From: Bryoerythrophyllum caledonicum
Lineage: Eukaryota; Streptophyta; Bryopsida; Pottiales; Pottiaceae
Assembly: GCA_963971425.1 (NCBI GenBank)
Contig: OZ020518.1
Span: 8,473,989 to 8,537,988 of the forward strand
Reading direction: 5' to 3'
Length of the DNA stretch: 64,000 nt
The notes beneath the pieces are model-generated. The model did not search any database, was not told where the DNA came from, and saw only the letters and a list, made by a program, of their open reading frames with translations. How positions within the stretch are numbered: the first letter of the stretch is position 1; every line of letters begins with the position of its first letter. Both the position numbers and the translations under genes were made by a program. This document shows positions 46,263 to 58,153 of this stretch, piece by piece.

Positions 46263-46450
46263 GTGGAAAGCCGTCTGACGTGTCGTGCACACGTGTTTTA
46301 CCAGGGGGTAAGTTGAAAATTTGATTTAGGGTTCGTAATTTTTTTTACACGCAACTGTCCGCCAAAAAGTGCTATCCGTCCTGTCCGTCCGTCCTACTGT
46401 CCGTCCGTCCGCTGTCTTTGGGCCCCTATCCGTCTATGTAGACAACCCTG

Positions 46451-46458
46451 ATTGAGCA
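46451..46458. repeat. Right 8-bp target duplication of the hAT element
   Basis: ATTGAGCA directly after ACAACCCTG, identical to 33191-33198. Confidence 0.9.
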
Positions 46459-47940
46459 TTGTAGTACACCGTAGTATACCGTATGAGACATTGCATATTT
46501 CTCACTGTAGTATTGTAGAGCCAATATATGAAAAAGGGCTTTTTTCTTTAAAAAATAGCTTAAAGGGTTTGAAATAGTTCAAAAAGTAGATAGTTAGTGA
46601 TAAAAGTTAAGAGAAACTTTAAAAATAAGTGAAAAACTTAAAATAGCTTAAAGGAAATAGTGCTAGTTTGAAAGGACTTAAGGAAAAGACTTAAAAGAAT
46701 AGTCACACATTTTAATTAGTTGAAAGGATTTAAGCAAAACTTGAAGAGGTGGAAGGAAAAGGAAGACACCCTTTAAGAAATAGTGTCTTTTCATAGTTTT
46801 AGCTTAAGTGGAGTAGGAATTCATTTTGAATTCACCACATTGAAGAAGCAATTGTGAGTCCTAGCTTGGAGCTAGCAAATTCTTGCGATGGTTGTAAGAA
46901 TTTTCAAGTTAATACATATTGTGTTGTGTAAATTTGTAGTGATTCTAATTGATTAAGTAACTTTGTACATGTGACTTGTGAAAGTGAGTCTTAATAATTA
47001 AGAAGTCAAATTTTAATTGATTGTAATATCTTAAATTGATAAACAATTTAAGAAGGTTTAATGTTGCACTTATTGAATAAGTGACATTGAAAGAAAATAA
47101 AACATATTCAAAAAACTAAAAATATTTGTGACTTAGAATTCTTATAATAATAATTGAATTACAAGATAAGAGTTCTTATATTTAAAGTGCATTAATTAGT
47201 CTTAAGGAACTAATTGCATGAAAGAGAGTAATGTTATTTTAGAAGAATGCAATTACTTTAAGTTTAAGAGTAATGTATAGTGGATTAAATCAAAGGAATT
47301 AAATTTGATTGAAAGTGTATGTGTTAGAGTATTGATCTCAAAAATGATCATTCCTAAACTTCTAACAAGTGTGATTGTTGAAGTTAATGTGTATTGATGT
47401 GGAATCCACTTGGAGCTTAAGAGATTAGTCGTGGACGTACGTGATTAAAGATGGAGCAAATTGCATGAAGTAAGCTTTTCAATTATAAAGAAGAATTAAT
47501 AAACGAACAAAGCAATGAGTTAAGGAATGGATAAATTCCATTCGCCTAGCAAGGCATAGTTAGAGGTTTGAGCACACACACAAGAAAGACAAGAGCAAGG
47601 CTCTTGTCACAATCACTCTTCTTCTTGGATTAACATAAAAATTCTCAATCCTTAAAGAATGTAGATTGTTTAACCCAAAAACCTTTAAAAGGATGCATTA
47701 TAGCTTTAAGTTTATTATATAAAACATTTTTATGTGATAATTAGATCAAAATTACTTAAACATTAGACGCCAGACCATCCCGGGAAGAATTTAGAATCAT
47801 ATGGAAACTTGTGTGAGTCTTGGGTGTTTTGCGTGAGTGTAAATTTACGGTTTACAAGTATACTATAGTCACTGCAGTATATTTTAGTTTAAAATTAAAC
47901 TATCACGTCATGTGCGTGTCTCGTAGGTGCTACTGGACCT
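46459..47940. other. AT-rich interval, no gene recognised
   Basis: Dominated by AAG/TTAA-rich sequence without long frames. It is the flank into which the hAT inserted and the upstream region of the gene starting at 47961. Confidence 0.5.
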
Positions 47941-47960
47941 GAGTACGGTAATCATCCGGT

Positions 47961-50900
47961 ATGGGGAAGCAAGACAGAAGGAGACATGGGGGGCTTAAGA
48001 AGAAAGAGGTGGCCATCCAAAAAATTGACAACACCAATGAACGAGATGAGTCGGACACGGAGGAGGAGGCCAGGGAGGAGGAGGCCAGAGAGGAGGAGGA
48101 CGATAAGGTGGAGAATATCAAGGACAATAGCGATGAGAAGGGGTCTGAATTGGAAGACATTGAGCTGAAGATGGGGATGATGCTCAAAGGCGCGCCGCCT
48201 CGTGTTGTTTCATATGAGCAATTCCGAGACCAGTACAAGCTACACGCAGGTGGGTTGAACCCACACAAGCACAAGGAAAAGCATGATGTCACGGAAAATG
48301 ACCTCATTGTGATTTTTGGACCGAGGCGATTGGGTAAGTCCGGTTATTCATTCAAGAAGGTCGCGGATACGGCAATAACAAATGCAATAAACCGCTACTA
48401 TTGCATTTGTTATCAGAAGCCGCAGGTGCCTCACTCAAAGCTTGTAGGAAAGGACTTTGCGGTCGCAGTTGTTGCAGAGGTGGTCAAGGGGGTTGAAGTG
48501 GACTGGGCGGGTTTTGCTACTATTACGAACACAAACCAGAGGTCTGCCTAGCGCAAGAAGATGATGGGATAGGTGAAGGAAAAATTGCACATTACTGGTA
48601 AGTCTCTTCCTGAGATTGTGCAAGAGGAGGAATTGGCATGCTATTTCGAGGGAGGGAATTCGGTGAAGCGAGAGAGTGCCGAAGCTTCTACACGAATGTT
48701 GGACAGCAACGCCTCTCAAAGCTCTTGGTGGACGGAGAAGAAGAGGGCAGAGGTGCAGGAGCTTCTTCCGTTGGTGGGGTTGGAGACTGAGGCAACAAAG
48801 AAGGAGCTTGAGGTGGCAAAAAAGGATCTCCACCATCTAAACCAACAAATTGTGAGTCAAGGCCAACTAGTTGAGACCATGGAGGCCACTGTGACCGCTG
48901 CAAGGAAGCGTATGGATGAATGCAAGAACGATGGGCAGTTGCAACACCTGCGGCTGCACAATGATTTTTATGGTGACATGTTCAAGGAAGCAGGCGACAA
49001 GCTTGGGATCCTCAAGGCAGATTACGAATGCAAAGTTGCATTGATCGCCAGATTGGAGTGGAGAGAAGGCATCTTGGAGAAGCAAGCCAAGGACTTGTTG
49101 AAGCTCGTAGGGACTTTGAAGGCTAGGCACAACGATCTATCCGTTTCTCCGCACCCCATGGTGTACCTCAAGGAAGCAGAGGGTAAGGGATGGCACACAT
49201 TGAAATGGAGGACATGCACGGTAGGTGATCTTCCATTTCCTTACAATGACATCCATATATGTAGTTGTGAGCATGTGTATCACCCGTGGTGTGCGAGGTT
49301 GTGTTTTCAATCGAATTCAAAGTGTGCGTCGAAGAATTGCGGGTTGGTCCATCGAGACTGGTACAAGTCGAATGGATACGGGGAGTTGGTGGGTGACCTT
49401 CAAGTGGAGACTGAAACTTTGGATTGTAACTTTTCTCGGGTATTGGCAATTTCGGCACGTACACTGTCGGCCAAGAAGAACTGCACCACAGTTGGTAAAT
49501 GTTTCATAATTCATTCATGGTACACTTGTGGTATCTCTTTATTAAAATGCATACATATTGGAGAACATGTGAAATGCTACCATACAATGTGTCTTGTATG
49601 TTTAGTACTACCTCAAATGTGATTGTGTCTTTACCTACTCATGTATAACTATTGAGTTTGTATATTGTGTTGTTCTTTATCCTCTTATATGCTTTCTAGT
49701 ACGGGCTTAGGTGCCGGTTTCGGGTATATAGAATACCTCAAAATACTATTTGCTACTATAGACGTGTAAAAAATATGCATGGAACGGTGTATGCCTAAGT
49801 GGAGTGTCTCTGGGTGGAATATATGTATGGGTTTCGATTTTACCTGGGTGGTGTATACAGTTGTCAGAAGTGTTTACATTGCATGCAGTACATACACTCG
49901 GTGGATGTTTATATCCTTGATGGCTGTGTATATACTCGGTCGAGGGTATATACATGCGGTTCCCAATAGTAGACTCGGTGGATGTTAATACCATGGGTGG
50001 GGTTCATGCATTACTGCAACTGTGACTACCCTCCGTGGAGTGTAGACATTATGTGGGTGGGTTGTATACTAGGGATCATGTATAGGATAGGCTAGGGGTA
50101 ATAGGATAGGAGTCTATATATCTGTACAACAGTATGTACTAGTATATATGGGTGGGTGTATACACTGGTTGGAACAAGGTAGGGATACACATCTGACTGA
50201 CGGGGAAGGTGCATGTCCATGGGAGGCAGGAAAATATTAGTTACGTAGGGTATATACCACTGTCACCTGTGGAAGTGTGTATCGGTTTAAGTGTATACCC
50301 TCGAGGGGTATATATCCTTGAGAAATATACACCCCTAAAAGATATATATCCTCTACGAGTATATACTCCGTAACCGTGTATATTTAAGGGTGTATATTGT
50401 GGTTGGGCAGTAGGTACCGAGGCATAGTGTACTCCACATCTATGGATTATTTTGTATATTAAGCAAATATTCTTTGGGGGTTCGCTTGAGCGATGGCCAT
50501 GCATAATGGGAGGTGATTGTTCCAATGTTTTGTGCTATTCCTACTAATGTAATTGTACGTTTGAACCTCCTATTGCAGATTCTTCCCATGTACATCACAG
50601 TCCCAATTCAACCACCACATGCACACAAAACGCGGGTGAGTTTAGCCAAGTGAAGGTCAGTTCTGTCATAAGTGATAGTAGGTATCTTGAGGCAAAGGGG
50701 GGTGGTAGGCCTCAATACATGGAAACTTGTTCTTTGAAGTTGACAGGGCAACCAGCCCTTGACAGCTGGAGAGGATCTAGTGTCCCCGAGTTACCAAAGG
50801 TTGATAAGTCTTCCCCTTCAAAGATAGCTAGTGATGTAGTTCCCTCTCCAAGGAGACCTGTGGGTGGGTTAGAGGTGGACGATGTCATGCTCACTCCATG

Positions 50901-51775
50901 GAGAGTGTTGTATGCTTTGCCAGTGGAACATTTTGTCAGCACTCCAACGAAAGCTAGTAGCTACCTATGGCATAGGACTGGTCGATGTTGTAAGAACTCC
51001 ATTGAGAGTGTCAGACGGGATGACATCAGCAGCCATGACACCAATAGGAGTGATTGTACCGGACATTCGAGTTCAAGAACCGGCCCAGCAGCAAACAGTA
51101 GCCTTGCAACCAGCATACACGGTTGTTACATCATCTACTGCAGCTATAGTTGTATCACCACCGAAGCAGGGTTCGCCGCTTCAGCCCAAGAGCGGTGAAG
51201 GCCAAGCATTGCCTCCGAATACAAAGCAGGGCAACGCAAAAGAAGGTAGGTCTTATTTCATTAAGCACAATGTCTGTACATGTTGTGTGCTTCAAGCTAA
51301 GGAGCAACGCCTTTCAAATTAAGAAGCTAATATATATACATGTGCGTTGATTGGTATACCTACGTGTACTGATGCGTGATGGATCATGATTGCAGCAAGT
51401 AATTCATTGGATGATGATGCTCAGGAGTTGGATGACGAGAACATGCTTCTGGCAGAGGCTCGATTGATAGCAGAATGTCAAGACAGGATCGCGGAGATGA
51501 AGTCTTCAAAGGCTAAGAATGGAACTTCTTAGCTAAAGGGATTTCAAGTGCTCTTCGAGAGAGTAACAACGTTGGAGCACAAACAAGGGGGAAAGGAAAT
51601 CTGAAGATGAGGACATGCGATGGACCTTCTGAAGACGTCAGCTTCACAGGTACAGGGAAAAAGGGGGGAATAAGAGGAAGAGATTTGAGTCTGTACGTGG
51701 TGACGACGTAGTGGACATCGACGGTGACGACTCGAAAGTTGCAAAGGTAAAAAATAGGAGCAAGAAGTAGTGTAT
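47961..51775 (+). pseudogene. Unrecognised gene: acidic N-terminus, coiled coil, RING-like zinc region, split and frame-broken
   Basis: The ATG at 47961 opens MGKQDRRRHGGLKKKE, an E/D-rich repeat (EEEAREEEAREEE) and GPRRLGKSGYSFKKVAD. Frame changes near 48515 and 48590 separate it from a coiled coil (about 48720-49130). A Cys/His region follows, CTVGDLPFPYNDIHICSC then HVYHPWCA, then CASKNCGLVHRDWYKSNGYG (about 49208-49370), which looks RING-like. A donor at 49494 and acceptor at 50578 bound a 1.08-kb intron full of GTATAC repeats. Later exons are 50579-51245 (frame change near 50960) and 51396 onward, ending in a K/R/D-rich tail (NKRKRFESVRGDDVVDIDGD). No family was recognised; it could be the front of the SET gene downstream. 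Confidence 0.45.
49680..50420. repeat. GTATAC-rich minisatellite inside a likely intron
   Basis: Many variants of GTGTATAC, GTATATACTCGG and GGGTGTATA fill the interval between the donor at 49494 and the acceptor at 50578. Similar repeats occur at 32,340-33,120. Confidence 0.65.
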
Positions 51776-52156
51776 TGTTTTCTGCAGAGTATTTGTTTAT
51801 GTAGCCACTATATGCAGTTCAGGCATTTTCCCATTTTGTGGCCTGCCAATGTGTAATGGCACTCTGCGTTAGTTTTCACGTTAGTTATGGGTTCAGGGTT
51901 CTCATATTAGCACTAGCAATATGTATGGAGACGGTACGTCGCCATACATATAACACATGTACATCTTCCTACATGAATTGCATTGGTGTGCTCGGCCACG
52001 CGGAGCCTATATATGATACACTCTTCTACCTCTGTGTTCTCCATGTATTATGTACTTTACTAAATTGTGGATCATGTATTAATTGCAAAGTATACTACTT
52101 TGTTACCATAGCTATAGTATTTATTTCATAATATTGTTGACTATCATATATTGTAG

Positions 52157-53542
52157 ATGGGTACAACTGTTCAGTGGTTGTGTAATCAAAACGTTTTGCC
52201 TATATGTTTGCAGGTTGTAGAAGCACTACAAAAGTCATATGATTTATCCAATGGTGTTGAGCAGATTCCCATAGACTTAGTTGTCAAAGAAGACACATAT
52301 CTGGGACCCAATGATTTTGAGTATATTTTAGAGAGCTCATTAAGTGGAACTGTTTTGTAGACCTAGACATGACCGCGTGGCAAGGGGGTGGCTGCCAGAG
52401 GTGTGTTATGCGTGCAGAGTGGGAAGGATGAACACATGCCCATGTGCTTATTTTGTTGCGGATTGTGTCCCCTACACCAAAGAGACCTCCTTCATGAGCA
52501 CTATGTTGAAATGGTAAGCCACAGTTGTTAAGCATAGAAATTCATATATGTAGGTTGTCGATAGTAACGCCTCTCATTTTTGGGCGTCTCAATGGAAGTT
52601 CACGATTTCTCTGTTAATCTTCTTTTGCAGGCGCTGAATGAGACTTTAGCAATGGATAAGACTTTGTATGAATACTGTGATAGTGCAGGTTGTTCTAATA
52701 ATTTCGAGGGGAGCTGTATTGGACATATAACACGGACCTTTATAAAAGAATGTCGGACAGCTTGTCAATGCAGTTCCGGTTGTGCTAATCGAGTTGTGCA
52801 AAAGGGAGTGACACGCAAACTGCAGGTCCGGTGCTTCGTACATGTTGTATGAGTATTATCCATTTCCACCTTCAAACTCATTTGTATTGTAAATGATTTA
52901 TGCCTATTCGTTTGTGGAGGCGAGTTTTTACATCTCTTTGCACTTCTTTCTGCAGGTCTTTTGGGTCAACAAAAGGGATGGGGCATTAAGACGTTGGAAG
53001 ATTTGCTAATAGGCGCATTTGTCTTCGAGTTTATTGGAGAGGTTATATCTAATGAGGATCTTGATACCCAAATGCGCAGCCATGGTAAGTATGCCCTAAA
53101 CTTGGATGCGAAGTGGAGATTAGAAGACCAGCTCAGCGATGCAGAGTGTCTCTCAATTGATGCGACCTATCGTGGAAATGTCTGTAGGTTTTTAAACCAC
53201 AGGTAAGTGATTTCGGTGGGACATATTAGCACACCATGATTCCGTTGGATTACTATGATATAGAAACATGAATGCGTTATTTAATTCTTGTTTGTTTGTA
53301 CTCCCCACAGATGCTATGACGCAAATTTGTTGCAGATCCCGGTCATCATTGAGACACATTTGATGAGCTACTATCACGTCGCCTTCTTTACCAATCAACT
53401 AGTTTTGGCGGGTGAGGAGCTCACATGGGACTATGGGTTAGATTTCCATGACACATCTAGTTTGGTTCCTACCTTTTGGTGCGTATGTGGAAGCAAAGGT
53501 TGTCGTGACAGAAGGAGCCGCCATCAAACATATCGACGATAG
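52157..53542 (+). pseudogene. SUVR-like histone H3K9 methyltransferase (pre-SET, SET, post-SET), frame-broken
   Basis: Plant SUVR-type proteins methylate histone H3 lysine 9 in chromatin. Exons read: 52214-52359 (VVEALQKSYDLSNG...); pre-SET Cys-rich part to 52513 (VCYACRVGRMNTCPCAYF, PYTKE); 52631-52825 (CIGHITRTFIKECRTACQC, CANRVVQKG); SET from about 52956 or 52975 (GWGIKTLEDL, FVFEFIGEVIS) to 53202; and 53311-53542 (CYDANLLQIPVIIET, AFFTNQLVLAGEELTWDYG, post-SET CVCGSKGC), stop at 53540. Key SET residues NHRC, WDYG and the post-SET cysteines are present. Introns 52514-52630, 52826-52955 and 53203-53310 have GT/AG ends. Frame breaks near 52350 and 52485, and a phase problem at the 52955 acceptor, suggest a decaying copy or assembly errors. 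Confidence 0.75.
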
Positions 53543-54176
53543 TGTCTCAATTTCTGAGTAAGTTGAAAAAAAATTTGGGACTTTGAACATTGAAAGCTAT
53601 TCTTTTTGTATAATTTTGTCAACTGCTCTTCTGCCTTGGACAATATGTTTTCCATTGAATATGTGCACAAATGTGTACATAATATACCACAAATACACCA
53701 TATGTGGGTAAAATATACCACACAAAATACTAAATCATACATCAAAAGGACTTCTGTACTACTAAATATGTGCTGTAATATTGAATTGGTTCAAATTATA
53801 CTAGCTTACGCATATTCAGCCAAAACAAAATCTTTCATGAAGAAATGAAGAGATTAAATTATGATAAGCATTGTTATCAAATGAGAACATTTTAGACCAA
53901 GGCCATTTTGTTCTAGAGCCTTTGTCTAAGATCAATGAGCATACAAGGACCAAAATATACTCATTCCAAAAATTAGCTATGTCTGGCTACAATTGCCTAT
54001 AACCACCCTAAATCTGATATCTGCCAACCTAGGTTACTATATACAATCCCAAGAAAACCGAGGTTGTACTCAGTCATGATAATATTGCACGACATACTAC
54101 ATTACTATAGTATTATGTACAATACGTGCCTATATAAAGAATGTAAACACATACTGTAGCCTGATAAGGAGCTCGC
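53543..54176. other. Intergenic, no gene seen
   Basis: AT-rich with CACAAATAC/TATACC strings; short frames only. It separates the plus-strand SET gene from a minus-strand remnant. Confidence 0.5.
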
Positions 54177-55690
54177 TTACAAACTCTCTAGAGATGTCCT
54201 AATGACATCTATGGACTCATCACTAAGTTGGTACATAGGGTCACCACCTTTAACTCTGTGTACAGTTGGAACCATTAGAAATTTACATGCAACTACCAAA
54301 GTTGCATCTACATGGGCAAGACGAGAGTTTTTCAAGAAAACATATGAGTTTGGACTTGTGCCCCACTTTTGATAGTAGGCTCCAACAATTGTGTGTTGAC
54401 CCACGTCAAATAAAACCGCCCCAAGCGCAGGTAAATTTCTTCAGAAAGACAGATTTTTGGCGTTGGCACTGGAGAACGTAGAAGTCTACACCCTCTTTGT
54501 TATCCTCGTCCGCTGGAATGGCAAAGTTGTTGCCGACTTCAACCAACTCTCCTAGGCTCTCATCCATAGTGTAGTCCCAGGCGTCTTCATTTCCTTCATC
54601 CTGTTGTGCATGATGCATCTTTTCTCTAGCGAATGTAGATTCCGTGGGTGCCAACTTCACAACCGTCCATGGCTTCATGTGTACAACCTTGTCACATGCT
54701 GCCCAATTACCATTCAAGCACGATGAACAGTAACAACTTAAGTCACGTACCAACAACGACGTCGGATCCAAGGCGGACACTCCTCGAATGGAGTGGAGCT
54801 TCCGAGAACCTGGAATAGTATGGCAGCCATGGGCATGTCGGTGGTCCACTGCATTCACTGCAATGAAATGAAAGTAGCGCTCAGACACCATTTTTGACTT
54901 GCCAACCGAGCTCCCTACCAAGCCCCCCAACCTCTCTTCCAAGAAATTGACAACGTCCCTCACATCTTGTAGTTTACGCCAAGGGTTGTGAAGTTGCTCC
55001 GTGCGCAACGCCCTCTTTACCACTGCACCTGTCCCATCCCACTCTCCCTTCCCGTGTCCCGTTCCAAAGAAGTTCTACTCCATTTGATAGCCTCCCGTCA
55101 AACTCGGATATCTACTCACAAAGTACATGCAACGGGCCCCCTTGAGTTGTCCTGCAAAGCCAATTGCCGCAATACAATTTGTTGATTGACCATATATGCA
55201 TTTAGGGATGCCCACGTAATGACTCTAATACTCTGCAATTGTATACCATGAGGCTTCACAACGACATCGTCAACATAACAAAAGATGTGTTTACACAATA
55301 CAATAATCGAGGCTATACTGACCTATGCAGTCGTCGCTCCACACCCAATGGCGTTGGACCCGGTTACCACGTTGAGTCAGCCACTCCTAATGCTTGATGA
55401 AACAATGCTGCACAAAGAGTGTATCGTGGGTCCTATCATCTGAAACATAAAAGTGAGACTCTTTCACCATACTCTCACGATCATGAACATATCGATACGA
55501 AATGTGGACTAGTATAGTGATCTGGGTCGACTGCCAATGCATGCTTTGGATCTTATTTTGAATCTCAAACGTGTAATTCTCTGCAAAATCCACATGCGAT
55601 AGTATAACATCCCGCGGCAGCTCCTCCATGTTGACTCTGCACTGCACGTCTTGCCATCTTGCTACATGTAGTTATCGTTTTGGTTGGATT
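54177..55690 (-). pseudogene. Remnant of an uncharacterised DFAENY/HGKG family gene, with one intron
   Basis: Minus strand. Exon 1 (about 55690-55323) reads LPRDVILSHVDFAENYTF, FYVSDDRTHDT and RHWVWSDDCI. A 171-bp intron with GT/AG ends (55322-55152) keeps phase into exon 2 (55151-54177): GQLKGARCMYFVSRYPSLTGG, FFGTGHGKGEWDGTGAVVKRA, SIRGVSALDPTSLLVRDLSC, CYCSSCLNGNWAACDK, QHTIVGAYYQKWG and a terminal HRVKGGDPMYQL. These motifs recur in many uncharacterised eukaryotic proteins; spaced acidic residues suggest a transposase-like fold, which is inference. Two in-frame TAG codons (near 55391 and 55075) and a frame change near 54406 break it. The 5' end is missing beyond 55690. Confidence 0.6.
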
Positions 55691-56469
55691 GGAAATAAAC
55701 CCAAAGCACCAGATCAGTATAGGTGGATTCGTTCGCGGGGAAAGATTGTTTATATGAATGCCACTATGTTATTGTCACGATTGATTATACACTTGCTTCC
55801 TAACTTCTCTTAACCATTACTATCACTCATTTACTCTCTCTCATCACTCTAAACCTAATTATTCTCCAATCCTCTTTCCTTCATGATCTCATAATCATGT
55901 CAATTTCTATTTTTCTTCACTGTAATCATAGTACAGTATACTCAATAATACATGATTATATCCCGTAATCACTTTCAATAACCAATTCATTCACAGAGAT
56001 TACAATCTCTTCACAATCACAATTTCATTCTCTAACTTTTCTATCTTTACAATTCTCATACAGTACTCATAACTTCGCTTCCAATCACACAGTCACACTT
56101 TCTTAACTCCAATTCCATTCATACTTCATCTAATTACAATCCTACACAAAGAAATAGAAAAATCCAAAGGAAAATAAAGAGGTAGCACCAAGCTTGCCCC
56201 GGCTTACGACTATCACAGTCTGGCCTCGAATCCATCTTCCACAAAGTCTTTATCCAAAAACCGAACCTAACTTCCAGATTCCAAACGTCACATGAGTTTC
56301 CGCTTTTTAACCAACTTTTCACGTAACTTCCCAATCTTACTACTGAACTACAAAACTAACTTGCTAACTTCCAAAACTAACCAATTCTAATCCGCATGTG
56401 AACACAAAAACTAAATACACATTCTACATAGTCCCACTTCTAACTGTGTAGCGCCCTCGCAAACACAAA
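55690..56469. other. AT-rich non-coding interval, possible 3' end of the Ty3/gypsy element at right
   Basis: No frame of note. It lies where the 3' LTR of the minus-strand element at 56,470-64,000 would be expected, and starts where the DFAENY gene is cut off. The second LTR would be outside the window, so this cannot be confirmed. Confidence 0.35.
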
Positions 56470-58153
56470 ACCAATTTCTAAACTTCAATTGGTGTATTGG
56501 CGTTGTCCGAAGTCCCAGACTTATCCTTGGGCGTCCTGACCTCCTCCTCTTCATCACCTTCATCCGCATCGGTGTTCGACTGGTCCCCTTGTAACTGCTC
56601 TGTCAGATCTTCATTCAGCTCACCCAATACTCTTACCTGAGCTTCAAGAAGAGTGATCTACTTCTCCCTGTCCTCCAATATCTTCTGTAATTCTGCGTGC
56701 TGAGTCGATACTGGCTCGGAGTTGGTTGATACCGGAACCAATTCCTGCAAAGGAACCGCACAGACCACAGCTCCCTCCAAAGAATTGACCTTCGTCTTCA
56801 ATTCTTCGTTCTCCTTCTGCAACTGGTCCCGCAATGCCTCCCAATTTGCCTCCGATTTTCCTCTTGCAACCGCCAAATCGGTCACCTTCTTCTTCTCATG
56901 CATCCACTTCTCCTTGAGCGCCTTGCGTTCCTGGTCGTTGATTAATTCCATGGACTTGAGTGTCTGGCGCTCTTCAGCCCATTCTGCTTCCCTTTTCTTC
57001 CAAATGCTCTCCAATCTCCCACCCTTGAGAGTATCTTCCGCCACTGTCCTCTCCAATTCACCAATTCTGACCTTATAACCCTCAATCTCTCCCATCCTTA
57101 GCTCCAACTCTCTCTTCAATCGGGACTCACTATCCAGTTTGATCACTGTCATCTGTAACTGGGTGAGCTGAGCTAAAATTACTTCCTTCAACCCTCCCAT
57201 CTGCTGCTCATTCCCTGATGGACCAATTCTCTGATACAACTCTACCAAAACTGGGGTTGTCGTAGACGTGCTCCCAATTGACGACCCAATACTTGCAACT
57301 GGGGCCCAATCTCACACTGTTCACACCCTACTGCCCTACGACACTCTGCAGTACCTAGTGCAGCTTCCATTGACCGAATTGGTACCGAAACTGGTTGTTT
57401 CTTCTTCTCCTTAGCCGGCACCTCCACCACTTGCGCGCTCCTCTGATTCCCGTCCTGCTGCAATCCGTACTTGATCGCTTCGCTCACGTAATTGGCACAC
57501 AGCAACGTCGTCACCTTCCCCATCTTCCTCTTGGCTTCCAGCTCCGCGTGGATTCTTATCGCCACATACGCTGCCCAGTTGAACACCATGCCTTCCAATG
57601 TCGCTACCGTCGAAAGAAGCAACTTCTTCGCCATATACATTGTGTGTCGATTCAGCGCCAGCCTCTTCGGCACAAAGCGCATCCACTCTCCCAATTCCGG
57701 CGTAAGAGCTTCTCCAGTCTTCCATCCTTGGCCCTTCTCGAACGCTTTTTCTCCTGACTTGAAGCAACTGCGAGGCATGAAATCCGACTCCAAATTACCA
57801 GACACCGGCAGCTCCCCCATCGGAAGATACAGCACCTTGTTCAGCACCATCTCGTCTATACCGAATATCTTCTCCTTCACTACACTCGACCCATCCGCAA
57901 GATCGTAGTTCTTCAAGTACTCCGCTAACAAATCTACGTCAATCGGTGGCAAGTTCTGCGAGAACCGAATGAAACCGTGCATGTGCGCCTCACGAAAACA
58001 CTGTTGCTTCTCCTTAGACCAACAAACATCTAACCGAATAGGCTCCATGTTCGTTACGATAATGTACTCTAACGGTGGCAGATCTTCCTTGCGCCTCACA
58101 TTGCGCTGTCTCTCCTCCCTATTGGACTGTCTCTTGCTACGCTCCATCGCCAT
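56470..58153 (-). other. Extra ORF region downstream of pol
   Basis: Same strand as pol and about 300 bp after it. The N-terminal part starts MAMERSKRQSNREERQRN and continues with FIRFSQNLPPIDVDLLAEYL, GIDEMVLNKVLYLPMGELP and a helical region; the C-terminal half is a long coiled coil ending in an acidic tail. It resembles plant transposon-associated proteins I have seen without assigned function. Being in the position of additional ORFs in Tat/Athila elements, it is probably part of the retroelement, though an independent host gene is possible. Confidence 0.5.

Larger units (their letters stand above)
33199..46450 (+). mobile_element. hAT transposon with a nested LTR retrotransposon
   Basis: Terminal inverted repeats CAGGGTTGT (33199-33207) and ACAACCCTG (46442-46450) lie between perfect ATTGAGCA duplications. 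Inside are a transposase frame (33426-35324), a downstream acidic/basic frame (to 36248) and a GC-rich minisatellite that is split by a Ty3/gypsy element. Without the 9.47-kb guest and its duplicated GCGC the hAT is about 3.8 kb, counting the gap as 200. GTCC-type short repeats sit next to both ends. The gap hides the transposase N-terminus, where a BED zinc finger is usual. Intact duplications indicate no rearrangement of the ends since insertion. Confidence 0.9.

Noticed and set aside
55766-56460. Definite 3' LTR of the element at 56,470-64,000
   Set aside because: TG/CA-like ends can be imagined, but the other LTR lies outside the window and no purine tract was convincing.
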